NCBI GenBank assembly: GCA_965203605.1
Contig: OZ241902.1
Coordinates: 3,472,001 to 3,536,000, forward strand
Reading direction: 5' to 3'
From: JAPOUP01 sp965203605
GTDB lineage: Bacteria > Pseudomonadota > Alphaproteobacteria > Rhodobacterales > Rhodobacteraceae
DNA length: 64,000 nt
The number at the start of each line of letters is the position of its first letter. The stretch's first letter is position 1. Below are positions 9,579 through 18,811 of the stretch, one piece after another. The notes beneath the pieces are model-generated. The model made no database searches, had not been told where the DNA came from, and worked only from the letters and a program-made list of their open reading frames with translations. The translations under genes were made by a program, and so were the position numbers.

Positions 9579-9610
9579 CAGCCGGTGTTGCACTTTGGAA
9601 TGGAAGCGGG
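9579..9610 (+). repeat. Dispersed repeat, IS-end-like (copy 1)
   Basis: The first 20 bases, CAGCCGGTGTTGCACTTTGG, recur exactly at 23803-23822. The extended version, TTGCACTT followed by a variable GAA-like core and TGGAAGCGGG, recurs with few mismatches at 27670-27694. The motif type resembles the multiple terminal repeats of some IS21-family elements, but no transposase is left next to it. Confidence 0.45.
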
Positions 9611-9773
9611 GCACTTTAGACACAGAGGGAAGAGCACCTCACCATGGAGTTCCGGTCTGGGTTGGTGTCGCCGGATCACACTTGAGCCTGATGCTCCCGA
9701 AGCCAGTCCTGCAATGTCGGTGACGTAGCGACTGTATCGACATCGGCTTCGCATTGGCGCAAAGCGGTAGACA

Positions 9774-10922
9774 ATGATCAAGGGAAATGAGCCACTGCTG
9801 GAGGAATCCTCTTTGGACCGCTGGATTTCCGGCTTCCGTCACTATTCCCTAAGGCAGGGCATTCGCCCGGAGGTCTTTGAAAGCGCATTCCAAGGCGTGG
9901 GAATCAATTCCGAAGTTGTCCGAAAGGACCGCAACCAGTCCGAGTTCACCACACCGATCCGGGACTACATCGCAACTACCGTTTCCGCTGCGCGGGTCGA
10001 AAACGGGCGTATTGCACTCCACAGATATGAGGATCTCCTGACTCGGATCGAGTCCCGTTTCGGCGTCGAGAAAGAGGTGATTGTCGCCATCTGGGGGGTA
10101 GAGAGCGCCTACGGAGAGCTCCGAGGCGGATTTCCGACAGTTGAGGCGCTGGCAACCCTGGCGCATGACGGACGACGCGCGGAGTTCTTTCAACGACAGC
10201 TTCTTGCAGCCCTGCGCATCCTGCAGGCAGGTGATACAAGCCCAGAAAGAATGACGGGCAGTTGGGCCGGTGCCATGGGGCATACCCAGTTCATTCCGGA
10301 GACGTTCATTGACTACGCACAGGACTTCGATGGCGACGGTCGTCGGAACATCTGGGGAGAGGATCCAGCGGATGCCCTTGCTTCAACAGCTTCGTACCTC
10401 GCGGTTCACGGTTGGGCAACCGGTCAGCCTTGGGGGATGGAGGTGATACTACCGCAAGGTTTCGACTATTCCTCTGCATCCAGACAGACGGGAATGTCCA
10501 CCTTCGATTGGTCGCGAATGGGCGTAAGGACCGCAAGTGGTCTACCCTTGCCCGACCATGATGAGGCGGTGATCCTCCTGCCTGCCGGTCATCGGGGCGC
10601 GGCGTTCATCATCTTCGACAACTTCAATGTCCTGAGAAGATACAACGTTTCGGATTCCTATGTGATCGGAGTAGGCCACCTTGCCAGCCGCCTCTCGGGT
10701 GGCGCACCGATCCAGGCCGATTGGCCGCATGACAACCGTGCGCTCTCAGTGGCTGAAGTCAAGGAACTGCAACGGTTGCTATTGCACCAGGGTTTTGATC
10801 CAAATGGGCTTGATGGAATTGTCGGACCCGGCACGACCGCAGCAGTGCAGGCCTATCAGATTTCGGCAGGGCTGGTGGGCGACGGATTTGCGTCACTTGA
10901 GGTGCTTGAGAGTCTGCGCTGA
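9774..10922 (+). CDS. Lytic murein transglycosylase (MltB/SltB type) with peptidoglycan-binding domain
   Basis: The 382-aa protein cleaves peptidoglycan strands with formation of 1,6-anhydro-muropeptides. The SLT_2 domain covers about residues 10-300: catalytic Glu in WGVESAYG (E110), then GSWAGAMGHTQFIPETF and the Ca-site-like DFDGDGRRNIW. A PG_binding_1 domain follows (about 315-380: VKELQRLLLHQGFDPNGLDG and GPGTTAAVQAYQ). Unlike most family members it has no signal peptide or lipobox: it begins MIKGNEPLLEESSLDRW and a TAG stop lies directly upstream in frame. The preceding 800 bp is decayed DNA, so the true 5' end may have been lost. Core domains are intact. Confidence 0.85.
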   Translation: MIKGNEPLLEESSLDRWISGFRHYSLRQGIRPEVFESAFQGVGINSEVVRKDRNQSEFTTPIRDYIATTVSAARVENGRIALHRYEDLLTRIESRFGVEKEVIVAIWGVESAYGELRGGFPTVEALATLAHDGRRAEFFQRQLLAALRILQAGDTSPERMTGSWAGAMGHTQFIPETFIDYAQDFDGDGRRNIWGEDPADALASTASYLAVHGWATGQPWGMEVILPQGFDYSSASRQTGMSTFDWSRMGVRTASGLPLPDHDEAVILLPAGHRGAAFIIFDNFNVLRRYNVSDSYVIGVGHLASRLSGGAPIQADWPHDNRALSVAEVKELQRLLLHQGFDPNGLDGIVGPGTTAAVQAYQISAGLVGDGFASLEVLESLR

Positions 10923-11229
10923 CGGCCGCTGCGTCATGTTGGGACACTGATCCAGATCGCGGATAGAGGGCCACGCAGCTGCAAATTCCGGAAATAGCCA
11001 TCGATTGAGGCTCTCTCGACAAACGTATCTCGGTATGTCGGGTTGAGGTGAACACGGAATTCGTTGCCGTCGTGCAGGGCGACCCCCGGCGCTCTGGAGG
11101 GACGAAGGTAACACACACGAAAGCCGGAGAATGAGTCCTCCGGTCCGGTATCCGTGTTCCGATGATGCCCGCCAACACTGCAGCGCTGTCTCCAGTTCAG
11201 CGCTCGCCAAACCATCTGGTGCGGTCAGT
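10923..11229. other. Intergenic stretch without a supported gene
   Basis: About 300 bp between the transglycosylase and the end of pnp. The minus strand shows a short peptide with SFSGFRVCYLRPS, faintly like the C-terminus of formylglycine-generating-enzyme (SUMF1) proteins, but no start or upstream domain is present. Nothing else was seen. Confidence 0.4.
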
Positions 11230-11253
11230 GGAGCGTGGCCGATAGCACGCTCC
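11230..11253 (-). terminator. Stem-loop 3' of pnp
   Basis: A perfect 8-bp stem, GGAGCGTG (11230-11237) with CACGCTCC (11246-11253), encloses an 8-nt loop, 18 bp beyond the pnp stop on the minus strand. There is no clear T-run, so it may act as an RNA-stabilising or weak terminator hairpin rather than a classic intrinsic terminator. Confidence 0.4.
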
Positions 11254-11271
11254 TGCTGTGTCGGCCAGGCC

Positions 11272-13386
11272 CTAGGCGACTTCCTTTCCGGTCGATTGAT
11301 CGACGACCTTCATGGACAGCCGAACCTTGCCACGGTCATCGAATCCAACCAGCTTCACCCAGACGTCCTGACCTTCCTTCAGCACGTCAGAGGGATGGTT
11401 CAGGCGCCTCGGCGCGATCTGGCTGACGTGAACAAGTCCATCGCGCTTGCCAAAGAAATTCACGAACGCGCCGAAATCGACAATCTTGACCACCTTACCC
11501 TTGTAGACATGGCCCTCTTCAGGCTCCGCAACAATCGCGTGGATCATGCTGTATGCCTTTTCAATCGCCTCGCCGTTCGGGGATGCGATCTTTATGACAC
11601 CGTCGTCGTTGACGTCGACTTTCGCGCCGGACACCTCGACGATCTCCCGGATCACCTTGCCACCTGTGCCGATGACTTCGCGGATCTTGTCGGTCGGAAT
11701 TGTCATCGTCTGAATGCGCGGAGCATGGACGCTGAACTCGCCCGCCTCCGAAATTGACTTGGCCATCTCGCCCAGGATGTGCATCCGGCCCTGCTTCGCC
11801 TGCGCCAGCGCTTTCTCCATGATCTCCGGCGTGATGCCGGCGACCTTGATGTCCATCTGCAGAGAGGTGATTCCGTTCTCGGTACCCGCCACCTTGAAAT
11901 CCATGTCGCCGAGATGGTCCTCATCGCCCAGAATGTCGGTCAGCACGGCATAGCTTCCGTCGCCTTCAAGAACGAGCCCCATCGCCACCCCTGCGACAGC
12001 GGCCTTGAGTGGAACGCCAGCGTCCATCATCGACAGTGAGCCCCCACAAACCGATGCCATCGAGGAAGAGCCATTCGACTCCGTGATCTCGCTGACCAAA
12101 CGTATCGTGTAGGGAAAGTCGGTTGCCGCGGGCAGAACCGCCTGAAGCGCGCGCCATGCGAGCTTTCCGTGACCCACCTCGCGGCGACCAGGAGGACCCA
12201 CACGGCCCGTCTCGCCGACCGAATAGGGAGGGAAATTGTAATGCAGCAGGAAGTTGGATCGGAAGTTTCCGTGAAGCGCATCCACAATCTGCTCGTCGTC
12301 GCCGGTTCCTAACGTCGTCACGGCAAGGCTCTGGGTCTCGCCGCGGGTGAACAGTGCCGAGCCGTGTGTCCGCGGCAGGAATCCGGTTTCACTGACGATG
12401 GGCCGCACCTCATCCAGCCCGCGTCCGTCGATCCGGCGCGCGTTCCTGACGACATCGCCGCGCAATACGCTGGAACCCAGCATTTTCAGCGCAGCGTCGA
12501 GACTGTCGTCTTCCCTCTCCTCCTCGGAAAGACCGGCAACGATCTCCTCCTTCGCCTCGGCGATCGCCGCCACCCGTTGCTGCTTGTCGGTTATCGCGTA
12601 GGCAGCCCGCATCCGGTCCTCTCCGACGGCCTTCAGCCTCTCGTAGAGCGCGGAATGGTCCGGTGGCCGGAAATCAAAGGGTTCCTTGGCCGCCTCTTCC
12701 GCCAGCGAGATGATCAGGTCGATGACAGGCTGGATCCGTTCATGCGCGAAAGTCACTGCGTTGAGCATTTCGGATTCGGTCAGTTCATAGGCTTCCGACT
12801 CCACCATCATCACGGCGTCCCTGGTTCCGGCCACAACCAGGTCGAGACGCTGTTCGGGCTTGCGGCGCAGATCCTGCATGTCATCAACGCTTGGATTCAG
12901 AACGTATTCCCCGTTGACGAAACCAACGCGGCATCCTGCGATAGGCCCCATGAACGGCACGCCCGAGATGGTAAGCGCTGCGGAGGCTGCGATCATCGCA
13001 ACGATGTCAGGGTCGTTGACCAGATCGTGTGACAGAACGGTACATATGACCAGCACTTCGTTCTTGAATCCAGGTATGAACAGCGGTCGAATCGGCCGAT
13101 CGATCAGCCGCGATGTGAGGGTTTCCTTCTCGGTTGGCCGGGCCTCACGCTTGAAGAAGCCGCCAGGCACCTTGCCCGCCGCATAGTATTTCTCCTGATA
13201 GTGTACGGTTAGCGGAAAGAAGTCCTGATTGGCCTTCGCCTCCTTGGCGAAGGTGACGTTTGCCATCACCGTCGTCTCGCCAAGTGTGGCGACCACGGAA
13301 CCGTCGGCCTGTCGCGCGACCTTGCCAGTTTCAAGCGTCAGGGTTTCCGTTCCCCACTGCATGGATTTCGTCGTTAGTTCAAACAT
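11272..13386 (-). CDS. pnp: Polyribonucleotide nucleotidyltransferase (PNPase)
   Basis: The 704-aa enzyme carries out phosphorolytic 3'-5' RNA decay in the degradosome. Two RNase PH folds are visible (first from MFELTTKSMQWG; second from GDVVRNARRIDGRGLDEVRP with TRGETQSLAVTTLGT), then a KH domain around TDKIREVIGTGGKVIREI and a C-terminal S1 domain around YKGKVVKIVDFGAFVNF. Length matches the family. It lies downstream of rpsO on the same strand, the usual bacterial order, with a 310-bp gap that carries no other gene. In other bacteria the pnp leader is autoregulated by RNase III/PNPase; the long gap would leave room for that. Confidence 0.97.
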   Translation of the reverse strand: MFELTTKSMQWGTETLTLETGKVARQADGSVVATLGETTVMANVTFAKEAKANQDFFPLTVHYQEKYYAAGKVPGGFFKREARPTEKETLTSRLIDRPIRPLFIPGFKNEVLVICTVLSHDLVNDPDIVAMIAASAALTISGVPFMGPIAGCRVGFVNGEYVLNPSVDDMQDLRRKPEQRLDLVVAGTRDAVMMVESEAYELTESEMLNAVTFAHERIQPVIDLIISLAEEAAKEPFDFRPPDHSALYERLKAVGEDRMRAAYAITDKQQRVAAIAEAKEEIVAGLSEEEREDDSLDAALKMLGSSVLRGDVVRNARRIDGRGLDEVRPIVSETGFLPRTHGSALFTRGETQSLAVTTLGTGDDEQIVDALHGNFRSNFLLHYNFPPYSVGETGRVGPPGRREVGHGKLAWRALQAVLPAATDFPYTIRLVSEITESNGSSSMASVCGGSLSMMDAGVPLKAAVAGVAMGLVLEGDGSYAVLTDILGDEDHLGDMDFKVAGTENGITSLQMDIKVAGITPEIMEKALAQAKQGRMHILGEMAKSISEAGEFSVHAPRIQTMTIPTDKIREVIGTGGKVIREIVEVSGAKVDVNDDGVIKIASPNGEAIEKAYSMIHAIVAEPEEGHVYKGKVVKIVDFGAFVNFFGKRDGLVHVSQIAPRRLNHPSDVLKEGQDVWVKLVGFDDRGKVRLSMKVVDQSTGKEVA

Positions 13387-13696
13387 GTATGGTATGTCCC
13401 TTTGGGATATCGCCTGAATTCAGGGTCTCCCGTTTCGTGGCGGCCCCATTGCCGCCGCCCCAGTTCCTCTTCAATGCGTCCCGAGGGCAATTGACGTCAA
13501 GATTTCGATGCGCGGGCATTTACAGGAATTCCTTGCCCCACTGCAAGTGCCAAGCGTCAGGCATCTGACGAAACCGTAGTGCGGGTCTTGCGGGAAAACT
13601 CCAGACGTAGGTCGGACCTGACGGGTCACCATCCGTAACGGACTGGCCGGTGCCCAAAGGATGCCAACCGGACTTTCCGAGGCGGCGGAATTCGGC

Positions 13697-13966
13697 TCAG
13701 CGGCGGATACCCAGCCGCTTGATGAGATTCCGGTATCGGGCCTCGTCCCTGCCTTTGGTGTAGTCCAGAAGCCTGCGGCGCTTTGCGACAAGCTTGAGTA
13801 GCCCGCGACGGGAATGATTGTCTTTCTTGTGGGTCTTGAAGTGCTCGGTCAGCGTCGAGATTCGGCTTGTCAGAATCGCCACCTGCACTTCCGGGGATCC
13901 GGTATCGCCTTCCTTGGTCGCGAACTCCTTCATCAGGCGTTGCTTTTCTTCCGCAGTGATCGACAT
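13697..13966 (-). CDS. rpsO: 30S ribosomal protein S15
   Basis: The 89-aa protein begins MSITAEEKQRLMKEF and contains GDTGSPEVQVAILTSRI, HKKDNHSRRGLLKLV and RRRLLDYTK, the S15 signature. It binds the central domain of 16S rRNA. A GGAGC sequence lies just upstream of the start (minus strand, near 13972). It is followed by pnp on the same strand. Length is exactly that of the family. Confidence 0.98.
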   Translation of the reverse strand: MSITAEEKQRLMKEFATKEGDTGSPEVQVAILTSRISTLTEHFKTHKKDNHSRRGLLKLVAKRRRLLDYTKGRDEARYRNLIKRLGIRR

Positions 13967-14200
13967 CGGGGGCTCCTTTCCAATCTATGGCGCAGGCCGG
14001 GATGTCGTCCAGCAAGGCCCATGGAGGTGAATTCGCCAAGCGTGGGCAGGGCGAATTCGGGCGTATAGGGGAAACCGCTGGCGTTGAAAAGCCCTGTTTT
14101 CGCCTCAGGCCCACATGCCGCGCGGTCCGACCCTCAGGCCCGGGGTCTGACCGCCATCCAATAGACGACTGAAGTCTTCCTTACGTCGCAATGCCCGACA

Positions 14201-14752
14201 CTACTGGTTTTCAGGTACTCGCCCGGTTTCGGTGAACCCATCCGTTTGGATCCAGGGATGGGGCTTTTCGGAATAGGCAATGTATAATGGATGCTTGGGA
14301 TGACCGGTCCTTGATAGGCCAAGGTGGTAGAGTGGTATCCCGAGGGTCCGGAGCATCCTCTCCACCTGAGGCCCCCGGTTCAGATGGATGCCGTGAAGGC
14401 CCCATGCGCAAATCGTCTGGTCCGCCCAGTGGCAGGCTTCGCAGATCGATTCGTCATTTGCTGGCCCTATCGGATCGTTCCTTTTACGCATCGCACGTGG
14501 ATCCGTCTCGCGCCAAGCGAATATATTGGTTACGCGGAACGCGCCAAAGGCAAGCGCGCGCGCTCGACGCTCGCATCGCTCTACGGTCGGGTCGTTCCGT
14601 TGTTCGGTTGCGGTCGAGGGATTCAACATCACGAAATGCACGCGGCGACCTTGCGGATTCCAGATGCGGGTAAGGCTGTATCGATAGCGTTCACAATCCG
14701 AGTAGACCGCTTCGGATGGAGCGTCGCCTTTCTGGTGGGATTTTGTGATCAT
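14201..14752 (-). CDS. DUF1643 domain-containing protein
   Basis: About 183 aa. Motifs typical of DUF1643 are present: HFVMLNPSTATEQRNDPTVERC near the N-terminus, then GAFRVTNIFAWRETDP and the C-terminal HLGLSRTGHPKHPLYI. The biochemical role of the family is not known. It lies between truB and rpsO on the same strand but with gaps of about 90 and 230 bp. The chosen ATG gives MITKSHQKGDAPS; a GTG five codons upstream (14767) is also possible. Confidence 0.8.
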   Translation of the reverse strand: MITKSHQKGDAPSEAVYSDCERYRYSLTRIWNPQGRRVHFVMLNPSTATEQRNDPTVERCERRARALAFGAFRVTNIFAWRETDPRAMRKRNDPIGPANDESICEACHWADQTICAWGLHGIHLNRGPQVERMLRTLGIPLYHLGLSRTGHPKHPLYIAYSEKPHPWIQTDGFTETGRVPENQ

Positions 14753-14842
14753 GGATCCGGCGCGCACCTGTCCCGGACGGAAATCCGGGATAGGTCGGAG
14801 CCCCCAGGTCCAGTCCCAAGGCGGAGTCGTAAGCTGGACATA

Positions 14843-15748
14843 TCAGTGGCGGAACACCCGAGTCGGCTGAAGTTCGCCCGCCCGGTAGATTCCGACGGCC
14901 ACGGCGCGGCCATCCAGGCTTGCCCAGGCAGTGTCGCCATTTTCGACATCGGCCCCCAAGACCAGTCCGGGATTGCCGTTCTTGATCCGTCCGGCGCCTT
15001 CCGGCGTTATGGGGAGCTCAGCCAGGCCTGCAAGCCCGCACTCAAGCGGCTGGAGAAAGTCATCAAGTCGAGGCGATCTGGCCAAACCGTCAAGTATGTC
15101 GACGGTAATGCCATCCTCTGCGTCGAACGGGCCGGACCAGAGTCGCCGCAGCGCACAGACGTGGGCATGGCAGCCGAGTGAATTGCCAATGTCCCTGGCG
15201 ATCGATCGAACGTAACCACCCTTGCCACAGACCAGTTCCAGTTCGCAGTGATCGGAGTCGGGGCGTCCAGTGAGTGATAGCCTCTCGACGAAGAGCGGGC
15301 GAGCCGTCAGTTCCATGTCCTCACCTGCCCGCGCCCGAGCGTATGCACGCTTGCCCTCAACCTTGACGGCGGAATACTGTGGCGGTACCTGCAGGATCTC
15401 TCCCACAAAGCCGGGCAGCGTAGCTCGAATTTCTTCGTTGGTGGGGCGCAGGTCCGACTCCTTAACCACCTCGCCCTCCGCATCATCGGTGTTGGTGGCC
15501 TTGCCAAAGCGAATCACGAAGCGATACGCTTTGGTCGCTTCGGTAACGTAGGGGACTGTCTTGGTCGCCTCGCCGAGCGCGATGGCCAAAACGCCGGTTG
15601 CCAGAGGATCAAGCGTTCCGGCATGGCCGGCTTTCTTCGCATCGAAAGCCCATTTCACCTTGTTGACAATTGCGGTTGAGGAAACGCTGGTTGGCTTGTC
15701 AACCACTATCCAACCGGAAACATCGCGGCCCCTGCGACGATGCGCCAT
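14843..15748 (-). CDS. truB: tRNA pseudouridine(55) synthase
   Basis: The 301-aa protein makes pseudouridine 55 in the T-loop of tRNA. It begins MAHRRRGRDVSGWIVVDKP and carries the catalytic Asp in KAGHAGTLDPLATGVL, plus the PUA-like C-terminal segment. The start follows the rbfA stop by one base (TAG-G-ATG arrangement at 15752-15746), so the two genes are translationally coupled. Start choice rests on this coupling and on the conserved DGWIVVDKP-type N-terminus. Confidence 0.96.
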   Translation of the reverse strand: MAHRRRGRDVSGWIVVDKPTSVSSTAIVNKVKWAFDAKKAGHAGTLDPLATGVLAIALGEATKTVPYVTEATKAYRFVIRFGKATNTDDAEGEVVKESDLRPTNEEIRATLPGFVGEILQVPPQYSAVKVEGKRAYARARAGEDMELTARPLFVERLSLTGRPDSDHCELELVCGKGGYVRSIARDIGNSLGCHAHVCALRRLWSGPFDAEDGITVDILDGLARSPRLDDFLQPLECGLAGLAELPITPEGAGRIKNGNPGLVLGADVENGDTAWASLDGRAVAVGIYRAGELQPTRVFRH

Positions 15749-15749
15749 G

Positions 15750-16148
15750 CTAGCTTCCCTCCAGATCGCGGCGAACGCGTTGAAGGGTAAGTAGGCGGTG
15801 GGTCTCATCCATTCGATCAAAGGTTTCGTCGAGTTCGAACCGTAATTCAGGCGAACGCTTGAGCGTAAGCTTCCGGTTGATTGCCTGTCGAAGGCTGGTT
15901 CTGTTTCGGTTGAGTGCATCCAGCGCGGCGTTACGGTCTCCCCCGCCGAGAGGCAGGACAAACGCGGTGGCGACACGCAGGTCCGGTGATGCCCGAACCT
16001 CTCCCACCGTGATCGACAGGCGGTTGAGGTCGGGATCATGGATCTCGCCGCGGTTAAGGACGTCCGCAAGCGTTCGGCGAATCAGTTCCCCCACGCGAAG
16101 CTGTCTTTGCGAAGGTCCTTTGCCAGCACTATGTACGCTCCGTTGCAT
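15750..16148 (-). CDS. rbfA: 30S ribosome-binding factor A
   Basis: About 132 aa beginning MQRSVHSAGKGPSQRQLRVGEL. KH-type RbfA features: RVGELIRRTLADVLNRGEI, then LSITVGEVRASPDLRVATAFV and PELRFELDETFDRMDE. It helps maturation of the 30S subunit and late 16S rRNA processing. It lies directly upstream of truB in the common rbfA-truB order and is divergent from dapB, with about 100 bp between the two starts that must hold both promoters. Confidence 0.95.
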   Translation of the reverse strand: MQRSVHSAGKGPSQRQLRVGELIRRTLADVLNRGEIHDPDLNRLSITVGEVRASPDLRVATAFVLPLGGGDRNAALDALNRNRTSLRQAINRKLTLKRSPELRFELDETFDRMDETHRLLTLQRVRRDLEGS

Positions 16149-16247
16149 ATGCGAGTCCTTAGTCCGGGCGTTGATTCCACGCAATGGGGCTTTGCCATTC
16201 AATGCACCAACGGCTAGTGCGGATACAAATTGTTGGGAGTCGGATGA

Positions 16248-17060
16248 ATGGATGAACTTCCCGGAATCGTTGTCACCGGAGTTTCGGGCCGTATGGGTAG
16301 GATGCTCGCAAGGACAGTACTTGAATCGGACAGGGCGCGATTGGTGGGCGCTGTCGAACGGGACGGGCACGACTGGATTGGACAGGATCTTGGTGAAGTT
16401 CTTGGCGGCGGTGCGATGGGAGTGATTGTGTCCGACGACCCGCTTGACCCTTTCGCAAGTGCACAGGCGGTTCTTGACTTCACCACACCTGCGGCAACGG
16501 TGGGATTCAGCCGGATCGCCGCGCAGGCCCGGGCGGTTCATGTCATCGGAACGACGGGCCTCTCGACGGATGACCTTAGGGTGATCGAGGCCGCGGCGCG
16601 CCATGCGGTCATCATTCGCGCAGGCAATATGAGTCTCGGTGTGAATCTTCTGGTAAAGCTGACTGGAATGGCCGCTACCGTTCTGGATGAGGACTTTGAC
16701 ATCGAGGTGATCGAAGCCCATCATGGGGCCAAGGTTGACGCACCTTCAGGAACAGCGCTGATGTTGGGACAGGCGGCGGCGGAAGGACGTCAGGTTTCTC
16801 TGGAAGACGTGGCTGATCGTGGACGTGATGGCATTACGGGCGAACGGATGCGCGGCCATATCGGGTTCAGCGCGATCCGTGGTGGAGATATCATCGGTGA
16901 GCACGACGTTCTCTTTGCTGGACTGGGAGAACGGATTGTGCTGCGGCACGTGGCAACGGATCGCAGCCTTTTTGCCAAGGGTGCATTGAGGGCCGCGCTT
17001 TGGGGGCAGGACAGAAAGCCGGGTGAGTACGATATGATGGACGTGCTCGGACTGGAGTGA
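16248..17060 (+). CDS. dapB: 4-hydroxy-tetrahydrodipicolinate reductase
   Basis: The 270-aa enzyme reduces hydroxy-tetrahydrodipicolinate with NAD(P)H in the lysine/diaminopimelate pathway. Nucleotide-binding VTGVSGRMGRMLAR is at the N-terminus; the active site EAHHGAKVDAPSGTAL with the catalytic His pair and Lys is in the middle; the C-terminus KPGEYDMMDVLGL is typical. Length is normal. Divergent from rbfA-truB. Confidence 0.97.
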   Translation: MDELPGIVVTGVSGRMGRMLARTVLESDRARLVGAVERDGHDWIGQDLGEVLGGGAMGVIVSDDPLDPFASAQAVLDFTTPAATVGFSRIAAQARAVHVIGTTGLSTDDLRVIEAAARHAVIIRAGNMSLGVNLLVKLTGMAATVLDEDFDIEVIEAHHGAKVDAPSGTALMLGQAAAEGRQVSLEDVADRGRDGITGERMRGHIGFSAIRGGDIIGEHDVLFAGLGERIVLRHVATDRSLFAKGALRAALWGQDRKPGEYDMMDVLGLE

Positions 17061-17237
17061 TATTGGCAAGGATCGCCTGTATCGAGGATTGTCAGTTTCA
17101 AAGCCTTGTATGACCAAGGTTGGATGATCGCCGGCCCAGGGCTTCCACCGGCATTCTGTCTGCAGTTCGCTCCAGTGTTTCGCACTGGCTAATCGCGTTC
17201 CGATACGTCATGTAATCAGATTGGGACGGCACTGGGG

Positions 17238-17420
17238 TTAGAAGTCAACGGCAATGCCTTTGCGTTCCCAATCGCCATATCGCACTGGATCAGGCCCTTC
17301 ACGACCACCCAATTCAGCAGGAAGCTGCTGCTCTTCACTTGTCCTGCGGCGAAGTTCGGCTTCGGCCAATGCCCTCTGGGCAACTGCTGGCAGGTTGTGG
17401 TCAAGGCTGTCGTCCGCCAT
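17238..17420 (-). CDS. DUF1674 / succinate dehydrogenase assembly factor 4-like protein
   Basis: A 60-aa protein starting MADDSLDHNLPAVAQRALAE and ending in the family signature GPDPVRYGDWERKGIAVDF. In mitochondria the SDHAF4 homologue binds flavinylated SdhA and helps complex II assembly; the bacterial role is inferred. It is divergent from rsmB, whose start lies 72 bp away, an arrangement I have seen as common in alphaproteobacteria. Confidence 0.9.
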   Translation of the reverse strand: MADDSLDHNLPAVAQRALAEAELRRRTSEEQQLPAELGGREGPDPVRYGDWERKGIAVDF

Positions 17421-17492
17421 CCTGAGGCTCCTTGCTGGAGGTTGGCGAAATGGTATAGACGCAGGACTCTGACGGCAAGTACTGGACGGCAT

Positions 17493-18791
17493 ATGGCAAG
17501 ACCGGGGCTCGCGGCTCGACGAACGACGCTATGGCTGTTGCGACAGGTTACCAAGGAAAAACGGGCGTTGGTGGACCTCCTACCCAAAGCGGTGGAGCGG
17601 CTTACGCCGGGAGAACGGGCGCACGCCCAACGGATTGCAAACGAGACATTACGCTGGATGAACCGGGCTGACCGAATGCTTGGCCCGCATCTGGGCAAAC
17701 GACCAGAACCAGACGTGCTGAATGCACTGCGCCTCGGTGTTGTTGAATTGGCGGTCTGCGGTGGATCACCACATGGCGTTGTCGATACGCTGGTTTCTCT
17801 GATGCGTGAACGTAGAGGGACGGCTGGCAAGGCGGCCTTTGTCAACGCGGTGCTCCGGCGCACGGCTGATGAACTCGACAGATGGGAAACACTTCCGCTC
17901 CCGTGCATGCCTGGATGGCTGCGCCGAAGATTGATCGACGCCTATGGGAAGTCTTCGGTCATGGCGATTGAACGGTCGCACTGCGCCGGAGCGCCGCTTG
18001 ATATCACTGCAAGGGACGGCAGCCCAGCCGAGCTGGCGTCGGTCGTCGACGGTTTCGTCCTGCCAACCGGAAGCGTGCGGGTTCCGGAGGCGGGGCAGGT
18101 CTCCGCCATGCCTGGTTTTCGAAGCGGAAAGTGGTGGGTGCAGGACGCATCCGCTGCACTTCCGGTCAGGTTGCTGGCGGTGGAACCCGGCGCAAGAGTA
18201 TTGGATATGTGCGCCGCACCGGGCGGAAAGACGATGCAGCTGGCGGCGGCTGGGGCGGATGTGACAGCTCTTGACATTTCTCCTGAACGCATGGGGCGGG
18301 TGAAGGACAACCTCTCCCGAACCGGCCTCTCAGCGCACCTGATAGTGTCCGACGCCCTTGATTGGGCTGGCGCGGGTGAAATGTTTGACGCCATCCTCCT
18401 CGACGCTCCGTGCTCAGCGACCGGTACGATTCGCCGACATCCGGATATTGCATATGTCAGGGACGGTTCCGAACTGGCGGATCTACTGGAGTTGCAGTCA
18501 CGTCTGATCGATCGCGCAGCCATGCTGTTGCGACCCGGAGGACGTATGGTTTACTGCACCTGTTCGCTACTTCCCGAGGAAGGGGAGATGCAGGTTGAGC
18601 GTGCCCTCCACAGGCATGGCGACCTCGCGACTGACCCATTGGCGGTTGGGTTGTTTGACCCGATATTCGCGGACTGCATTGACGAGGCGGGACTGCGCCT
18701 CCGTCCGGACCACTGGGAAGACCTTGGAGGGATGGACGGTTTCTTTGTTGCCGTGCTGCGAAAGGTTACAGGACCTTCGTTTCGGCGATGA
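17493..18791 (+). CDS. rsmB: 16S rRNA (cytosine(967)-C5)-methyltransferase RsmB/Fmu family
   Basis: About 432 aa from MARPGLAARRTTLWLL. The N-terminal NusB-like RNA-binding domain (AQRIANETLRWMNRADRM, RLGVVELAVCGGSPHGVVD, FVNAVLRR) is followed by a SAM-dependent methyltransferase domain with LDMCAAPGGKTMQLA and the two active-site Cys motifs LDAPCSATGTIRRHPD and MVYCTCSLLPEEGE. The frame is open further upstream, but the family start and the divergent small gene favour 17493. It precedes the heparinase-like gene by 20 bp. Confidence 0.93.
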   Translation: MARPGLAARRTTLWLLRQVTKEKRALVDLLPKAVERLTPGERAHAQRIANETLRWMNRADRMLGPHLGKRPEPDVLNALRLGVVELAVCGGSPHGVVDTLVSLMRERRGTAGKAAFVNAVLRRTADELDRWETLPLPCMPGWLRRRLIDAYGKSSVMAIERSHCAGAPLDITARDGSPAELASVVDGFVLPTGSVRVPEAGQVSAMPGFRSGKWWVQDASAALPVRLLAVEPGARVLDMCAAPGGKTMQLAAAGADVTALDISPERMGRVKDNLSRTGLSAHLIVSDALDWAGAGEMFDAILLDAPCSATGTIRRHPDIAYVRDGSELADLLELQSRLIDRAAMLLRPGGRMVYCTCSLLPEEGEMQVERALHRHGDLATDPLAVGLFDPIFADCIDEAGLRLRPDHWEDLGGMDGFFVAVLRKVTGPSFRR

Positions 18792-18811
18792 CATGAGGTT
18801 TGGGCGTCTGT

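Noticed and set aside
10923..11215. Possible SUMF1/formylglycine-enzyme C-terminus on the minus strand (SFSGFRVCYLRPS)
   Set aside because: Only one short motif, no start, no upstream domain, and the following sequence does not fit the family.
17440..17492. tRNA-Leu-like start (GTTGGCGAAATGGTATAGACGCAGGACTC) just before rsmB, given here only by its outline: D-arm-like TGGCGAAATGG and AGACGCAG
   Set aside because: No pairing 3' half, no T-arm, and the rsmB start leaves no room for a class II tRNA; probably a chance match or a scar.
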